A stretch of 64,000 bases of DNA, taken from an uncultured Clostridia bacterium. GTDB taxonomy: Bacteria > Bacillota > Clostridia > Christensenellales > UBA1242. Positions 60,501 through 64,000 of this stretch are shown here, piece by piece. Below the pieces are notes generated by a model that did not search any database, was not told the DNA's origin, and saw only the letters and a list, made by a program, of their open reading frames with translations. The stretch is from NCBI GenBank assembly GCA_934757825.1, contig CAKVLP010000002.1:320110-384109 (forward strand), read 5' to 3'. Each line of letters starts with the position of its first letter. Within the stretch, counting starts at the first letter, position 1. A program made the translations under genes and the position numbers.

Positions 60501-61461
60501 TTGTAGCGTACACTGGCACAACGGTCACAGTTTGTTCCACAAAAACGCCGTCGGTTGCATCGATACGAATTGTGATTTCACTTCCAACTGGTGCGTCATC
60601 GGCAACAGTCAACAATCCATCTTCGTCGATGGTCGCAATTTTACTCGAAACATTTAGGCTATATTTCACTGGGTTGTCGCCAAATGTTGCGTTATATGGC
60701 TCAGCATTTGCCTTAAACGAGTACGAGCGCATTTGCTCCACACTTGTTAGATCCGCGTTTGCCGAAACAATTGCCTCGACGGGCTTATAAAGTTTAAACA
60801 CTTTCTCAACAAAAACGCTTGGGTCGCTACTACTTGTTGCCCTTACGGTTATTTCCAAGTCGCCCGCAGACAAGTTTCCAATAATCGTAATTTTACCCGC
60901 CACATTGACTTGCGCATAATCCTTGCCCGAAACAATCTCGAAAGACAGCCTTTTGTCGGTCGCGTTTTTAGGCAAAACTTCGGTCGATAGTTGTAGCACT
61001 TCGCCTTGCGCAATAGTGTCTTCGGTGTTGTTTATAACTACGCTTGATGTTGGAATCCTCACAACCGTAAATACAAGGCTATTTTCGCTCACAATGTCGT
61101 CTACAAGAGCCACAACTTCTATCTCTTCGCCAATCGGTGCACTCTCGGACGCAACCACAGCACTGTCAAGAATAAAAGCACTGCCTCTAACGACTTGATA
61201 TTCCACTTTAACGAGCGTTTCGTTTGCAACTTCTGGGAAAATGCTAACTGTAAGCGCTTTGGTTTGCCCCGGCATAATGGTCAATTCCTCGTTGCAAACA
61301 ATCTGCACCGAACTTATGGTGTTTTTCTCAACGACAAAATGAATGCCGTCCGCCGACACAAACTTAGCCGTGCCGACCGAAAATGCAAGCATTACTGTCG
61401 CTAAAATTCCGAGCAACAAAACAAACAAATTGCTTAGTCGTTTAGTATTGTTTTTACGCAT
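57517..61461 (-). CDS. surface protein with Ig-like repeats and C-terminal HINT domain
   Basis: A 1314-residue protein. Signal peptide about 1-37 (ends FVSADG). Several BIG2-like Ig repeats fill residues 45-500 (for example VSIFPEVANETLVKVEYQVV), followed by more beta-rich sequence. A HINT domain begins at C1080 (CVSTGTMITLADGSQKTVE); the block F histidine is in VNVIGEHGFWDFDLNKYVYL, and the closing segment is HLCIFTNGMLSV near 1217. The terminal His-Asn of self-splicing inteins is missing and about 95 residues follow, with no toxin domain. The nuclease toxin is the next gene, overlapping by four bases. N-terminal autocleavage is plausible. Confidence 0.85.
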   Translation of the reverse strand: MRKNNTKRLSNLFVLLLGILATVMLAFSVGTAKFVSADGIHFVVEKNTISSVQIVCNEELTIMPGQTKALTVSIFPEVANETLVKVEYQVVRGSAFILDSAVVASESAPIGEEIEVVALVDDIVSENSLVFTVVRIPTSSVVINNTEDTIAQGEVLQLSTEVLPKNATDKRLSFEIVSGKDYAQVNVAGKITIIGNLSAGDLEITVRATSSSDPSVFVEKVFKLYKPVEAIVSANADLTSVEQMRSYSFKANAEPYNATFGDNPVKYSLNVSSKIATIDEDGLLTVADDAPVGSEITIRIDATDGVFVEQTVTVVPVYATKFAIANYTAPSYNGKYMPNDRIEFSASFLEPFNITQANKTFGIRVSDTSLAKVYGNFVVINPLAEITVKNPHFTVTVYTVQNGIELSEEREIEIFVPATHIVANSDTSTLYENKTYCISDLIGYTIYPLNTDVLSGTYVLNETDFATLNGDKLAVLDNLPAGKVSISLYVTAYGLNSNTIEFDIYKPTRTLKLVADNTNPISKINSGEEVKLSTLVSETASVNCPRITIVSGAENIEGNYFNGDVIGDTFRVKPNLTSKADLNKRIALQAEQDGVTYVCEVLVYIPNETLSITSDSLNRGVLNSFTLSHSAHADDIRWEVVVADNCVEYVDVNSNIISVKQNTPAGTSVSVTYRSLDRVGTMWTHTFVVASLSDVQYEAVYSNSGAICDDKLFNVIIDKDSENIAIVDGYSQLHTGRYADVKVKYLGLDLMDFGLKLGDAYAIGEASAVKQNYDIVRVTIDDNADGKSTVGFVLAIEDGTMTYVFTCENIFNVFNPLKEENVKFVSNACYLYNNELKFDAERLSKTTYGIPNFAYQTVDPNMVEVSAIGGGIMATIKSITATDDKYAQVNVKCTQNYNFESIEFNTVLSLNIRKLKVNLVGDSGHACIVFADGLSGNCGTYTRTGYIFNGLFASDGVKIYESNGNLSGDYSKYNAYSEVSASWTAITYNVYFYWKVDCENGWNVVEFDDKTKGDKAITATYDVEQTVKSYPIKGVVFKHWTIDGMDGIFSYDKCPKYINLASTQGAVVKFRGHTDYAPTCVSTGTMITLADGSQKTVETLNATDKLLVWNFYTGAFDTAPVSFLISHGEDVYDVLKLDFGDTSVNVIGEHGFWDFDLNKYVYLSVENVKDYVGHRFAKEVVDLDGVRRITEVKLLGFSTEKEYTNTFSPMSDSHLCIFTNGMLSVSAETQGLVNYFDVVDGTLKYDEEKMQNDILKFGLFDFKKYLEGKVSKEIFDSVNGEYLSIAIGKGLITIEKMNSLIELYAENFVIGGAE

Positions 61462-61499
61462 ATTCTACCTCCTTTTTTTTAGATTTAAAATCACACAGT

Positions 61500-63755
61500 C
61501 TACGCCTTAGTTAAGTCCAAATCCATTGCGCTGACCGCGTAATTTTCGATAATGAACACTGATGCTTGTAGGTTTTCGCCATCTAGCACAAACTTAAAGT
61601 CGCTTGGTGCGACCAGCATCATTTCAAGCGGACAATTTATCTCCAAAATGGTAATTTTGCCCGCGTTAATTTCGTAATATCCCGTATAGGAATTGTTAAG
61701 AATGCCACCATAATACACCGTGTAGTTGAAAGTTCCGTTCACCTTAAACTCCACAGTGCAACTTAAGTCAGTTTCTCCCACGGTCACCTCACAACTCCAC
61801 GTGCCAACGTACTGGCTATCCGCATAGTCAACTGCCACACTTTCCCATAGTGCAAAAAGGATATATTCCTCTCTTTCGGAGTTTAGATAATCCTTCAATG
61901 TCTCGTCGGTAAGCGGTGCGCCATTTTCTTCGGTCGCCCAACCAAGGAAGTTATATCTCGTCCTTGTTGGCGCGTCAATGTCGGTTAGTTTTAGTGCGTC
62001 TACTCCTTCGTTTAGAACAGTACTCATTCCGTCGTAGTAGCAAAGTGTAAGTACCTTATTTTCGGTCTCAACCCTTACTTCCGTTACGACAACAACTGTC
62101 TTTTTATTAAACGGCAAATCCTTTAATTGAGCATAAGTATAATAATTTTCGCCTATTTGATAGATATAATATTTGTCCGTCGAATCAGTGAAAATCTGTC
62201 CTACTGTTATGTAGTCTTGGCCTCTAAGCGGTTCGCTCCAAGATTTGCCATAAACAAAACTGCGCTCGCCACTTGTTCCAGAAAATCGCACAACAAATCT
62301 TTCGCCCGGCAAAACAAGTGCATCAACCTGCATTTCGTCGCCTGCAAAAACTTCAATATTGTATGAGTCACTCGGATAGTCAAAAGAGATTTGTTCTTCG
62401 CCAACCTTTATTCCCGATACGGTGGAATTGGTCGCCGTAAATGTGACTACCGCCCCTACCGGCACATCGTACTCGCCATTAACCACGTCGTAAGCATAGG
62501 AATGTTCTGCGTAAGTGTTGTAATCGGTTTTTTCTTCCAAATTGTCGTTTATGTATTTGTATGTCCACGACAGAGACAAGTTTTCGCTCGACAAAACCTT
62601 GATATGTCGCGACCTAAAATATGGCGCCTCAACCGTTATGCCCGAAAGTACTGCCGATTGCGTGATGCCGTTTTCGGTGTATGCTATTTCAATTTGCGTA
62701 ACTCCACTCATAAGTGGCATTGTCGGATAAGTGTAATTTAGCACTTCTTCACTCGCAACTTCCTCGTAATTAGCAACAACTTTTAATCCTTTTGTTGAAA
62801 ACTTTGCGCCTTGCACATATTGTTTTTTTACATCACCACTAACTGTAATTGATACAAGTTTGCGGTGTGCAACGTTTATGCTAAGTGGTGCAGTTTGCGT
62901 TACGCCATTAAACGTGTACGAGACCAATATCATTTTATCGGAGACGGCAAGTGGCCTTGATTCGTCAACCACAAAATCGCTAACTTCTTCGCTAAGATAC
63001 TCGTAATTTGCCCGTATTCTTAGGCCTGTTTTGTCAAAGGTCTGGGTTTCTATATAATCTACTTTATTAGGTAAAGATATAATATCTATACTTTGGAGTG
63101 TTTTTTTCTTGACCGATACAGGGAGACTAAACTCCTTGTCGCCGTATTTTATAAGCACATCGGTCGAGGTGTAAGTAAGCGGATTTGTAGGAGCAGTAAA
63201 GCCTGTAAGTCTTGCATAATAACTACCATAAAATCCCCAAACCGAAATGGTGCTGATATCAAACACCTGCCCTTCGATATATTCTTGCGTTGCACCCGCT
63301 TTTGTAACAGCAGAGATACTTTCAAGAGTTGTGCCCGTTTTTGGTACAATGTTAAACTCAATTGACGCGCTCACTTCATTTTCGCCAACCGCTGTTGCAA
63401 CTAGGCTGACAGTCTGAATGGTGTTCCCGACGTGAATCACGCCGTCTGCCGTAACAAGCGAGTCGGTGTCGCCCACAAACTTCCACGTTATAGTTGGTGG
63501 AAGCGTGTTTTCAACTTCCACACCGCCATTCACAATTACGCCTAGGCTAAAATCCTCAGCCTGAACCTCGGCGTCAAACGTTTCTATCGCCTTTCCGTTA
63601 TAGGAAATTTCGAGGTTATGTATCTCCATTTTTTGTGGTTTAGGAGGTTTCATTCCAACTATTGCAAAATACAAAAAGAGGGTTAAAAGAGAAGCCACAA
63701 CAATCGTGGACGTTACAGCAATTATTACCTTAGTCCCTTTCGATGCACCTTTCAT
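61500..63755 (-). CDS. membrane-anchored Ig-like/InlB-like repeat protein
   Basis: A 751-residue protein. The N-terminal membrane helix (residues 9-34) has few cleavage features and may stay as an anchor. Three Ig-like units of the group 3 type follow (LESISAVTKAGATQEYIEGQ; LQSIDIISLPNKVDYIETQT; LVSITVSGDVKKQYVQGAKF). An InlB-type unit lies near 625-660 (TRYNFLGWATEENGA). A lipocalin-like C-terminus with YVGTWSCEV and a beta-barrel pattern ends it. It is the first gene of the toxin operon, 38 bases before the HINT gene. Adhesion or a scaffold for the toxin is a guess. Confidence 0.75.
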   Translation of the reverse strand: MKGASKGTKVIIAVTSTIVVASLLTLFLYFAIVGMKPPKPQKMEIHNLEISYNGKAIETFDAEVQAEDFSLGVIVNGGVEVENTLPPTITWKFVGDTDSLVTADGVIHVGNTIQTVSLVATAVGENEVSASIEFNIVPKTGTTLESISAVTKAGATQEYIEGQVFDISTISVWGFYGSYYARLTGFTAPTNPLTYTSTDVLIKYGDKEFSLPVSVKKKTLQSIDIISLPNKVDYIETQTFDKTGLRIRANYEYLSEEVSDFVVDESRPLAVSDKMILVSYTFNGVTQTAPLSINVAHRKLVSITVSGDVKKQYVQGAKFSTKGLKVVANYEEVASEEVLNYTYPTMPLMSGVTQIEIAYTENGITQSAVLSGITVEAPYFRSRHIKVLSSENLSLSWTYKYINDNLEEKTDYNTYAEHSYAYDVVNGEYDVPVGAVVTFTATNSTVSGIKVGEEQISFDYPSDSYNIEVFAGDEMQVDALVLPGERFVVRFSGTSGERSFVYGKSWSEPLRGQDYITVGQIFTDSTDKYYIYQIGENYYTYAQLKDLPFNKKTVVVVTEVRVETENKVLTLCYYDGMSTVLNEGVDALKLTDIDAPTRTRYNFLGWATEENGAPLTDETLKDYLNSEREEYILFALWESVAVDYADSQYVGTWSCEVTVGETDLSCTVEFKVNGTFNYTVYYGGILNNSYTGYYEINAGKITILEINCPLEMMLVAPSDFKFVLDGENLQASVFIIENYAVSAMDLDLTKA

Positions 63756-63808
63756 CTTTTAACCCTCTCAAAAATTTTCTTTGAGAAAAACTCTATAATA
63801 ACAAACAC

Positions 63809-63837
63809 ATTCTAACACTTTTTAACCACAAAGTCAA
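63809..63837 (-). promoter_or_regulatory. promoter of the toxin operon
   Basis: Minus strand TTGACT (complement of 63832-63837), 17 bases, TAGAAT (complement of 63809-63814). The leader contains a CTCAAA/TTTGAG hairpin just before the GAGAGGG ribosome binding site, which might modulate translation. I see no gene in 63838-63961. Confidence 0.75.
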
Positions 63838-63961
63838 TAATTTTTTAGCACACGTAAATTCAGCGTTAAAAGGACATTATCGCAAAACAAGGATACTATG
63901 AGCAAGTATCTAATAGCACAGGGATATTTTTAGCCAGCTATGAGCATTCATGGCGACAAGT

Positions 63962-64000
63962 CGGGAGCGGTTTATCCGCGGTCCGGGTGTGACAACACCG
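63962..64000 (+). repeat. structured tRNA-like repeat, copy 3 (cut by window edge)
   Basis: The last 39 bases align without gaps to the start of the repeat at 34855. All seven differences fall in stem positions. GCAC/GTGC becomes GCGG/CCGC with the TTTAT loop kept, and GGTGC/GCTCC becomes GGTGT/ACACC with the GACA loop kept. The element is thus dispersed in the genome and appears to be under structural constraint. Confidence 0.75.

Overview
The window is AT-rich chromosomal DNA from a member of the Bacillota, most likely a gut-associated Clostridia lineage. The gene order supports this. On the minus strand it carries nfeD-floA-(orf)-yqfC-yqfD-ybeY-era-yqzL-recO, dnaG-rpoD-trmK and rplU-prp-rpmA, all Bacillota arrangements. 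YqfC and YqfD point to an endospore-forming ancestry, and the N-terminal extension on L27 with the adjacent Prp protease is a Bacillota hallmark. An M60-family (mucin-targeting type) surface peptidase suggests a host-associated life. I could not run searches, so the genus is not named.

Layout. 1-1.7 kb: small uncharacterised genes (one TSCPD-domain protein), then two tandem HTH repressors facing a palindromic operator. 2-8.8 kb: valS, a three-gene ABC importer (lipoprotein, ATPase, permease) with a switch-like leader, and a YkvI-like membrane protein. 8.8-16.2 kb: zinc-ribbon protein, trmK, rpoD, dnaG, a small HTH gene with two operator-like palindromes, and ppdK. 16.4-19.4 kb: a DUF4116-repeat protein and a membrane-anchored protein with an HEXXGH zinc-site motif. 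19.5-25.4 kb: recO to nfeD. 25.5-33.3 kb: NYN protein, Ogg-type glycosylase, rpmA/prp/rplU, Smr, rsmD, a protein with two HEPN-type R-x4-H motifs, alr and dut. 33.4-35.6 kb: a glycosyltransferase, then an intergenic zone with one intact tRNA-Lys, remnants of it, and two copies of a structured tRNA-like repeat. A third copy starts at the right edge of the window. 35.6-41.6 kb: M60 peptidase and an unusual rhomboid. 41.6-48 kb: a glycerol locus with divergent operons (G3P-dehydrogenase-like flavoproteins plus DUF1667; glpK plus a monoacylglycerol-lipase-like hydrolase) and a second hydrolase.

48.1-63.8 kb is the main accessory island. One promoter appears to drive three large surface proteins: 751 aa with Ig-like/InlB-like repeats, 1314 aa with a C-terminal HINT domain, and 2004 aa ending in an HNH/WHH-type nuclease toxin. 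A small gene overlapping the toxin stop codon is the probable immunity gene. Downstream lie six more small genes in cassettes with their own promoters and terminators: two further paralogs of that gene, two of a second family, an Imm11/DUF1629-like and a DUF4304 gene. I read this as a polymorphic-toxin system whose HINT domain sits on a separate polypeptide from the nuclease, with a mosaic immunity array.

The best candidates for undescribed biology are this island, the two-HEPN protein (29751-31490), and the structured repeat (34855, 35026, 63962), where all seven substitutions between two copies fall in predicted stems and three base pairs change by compensation.
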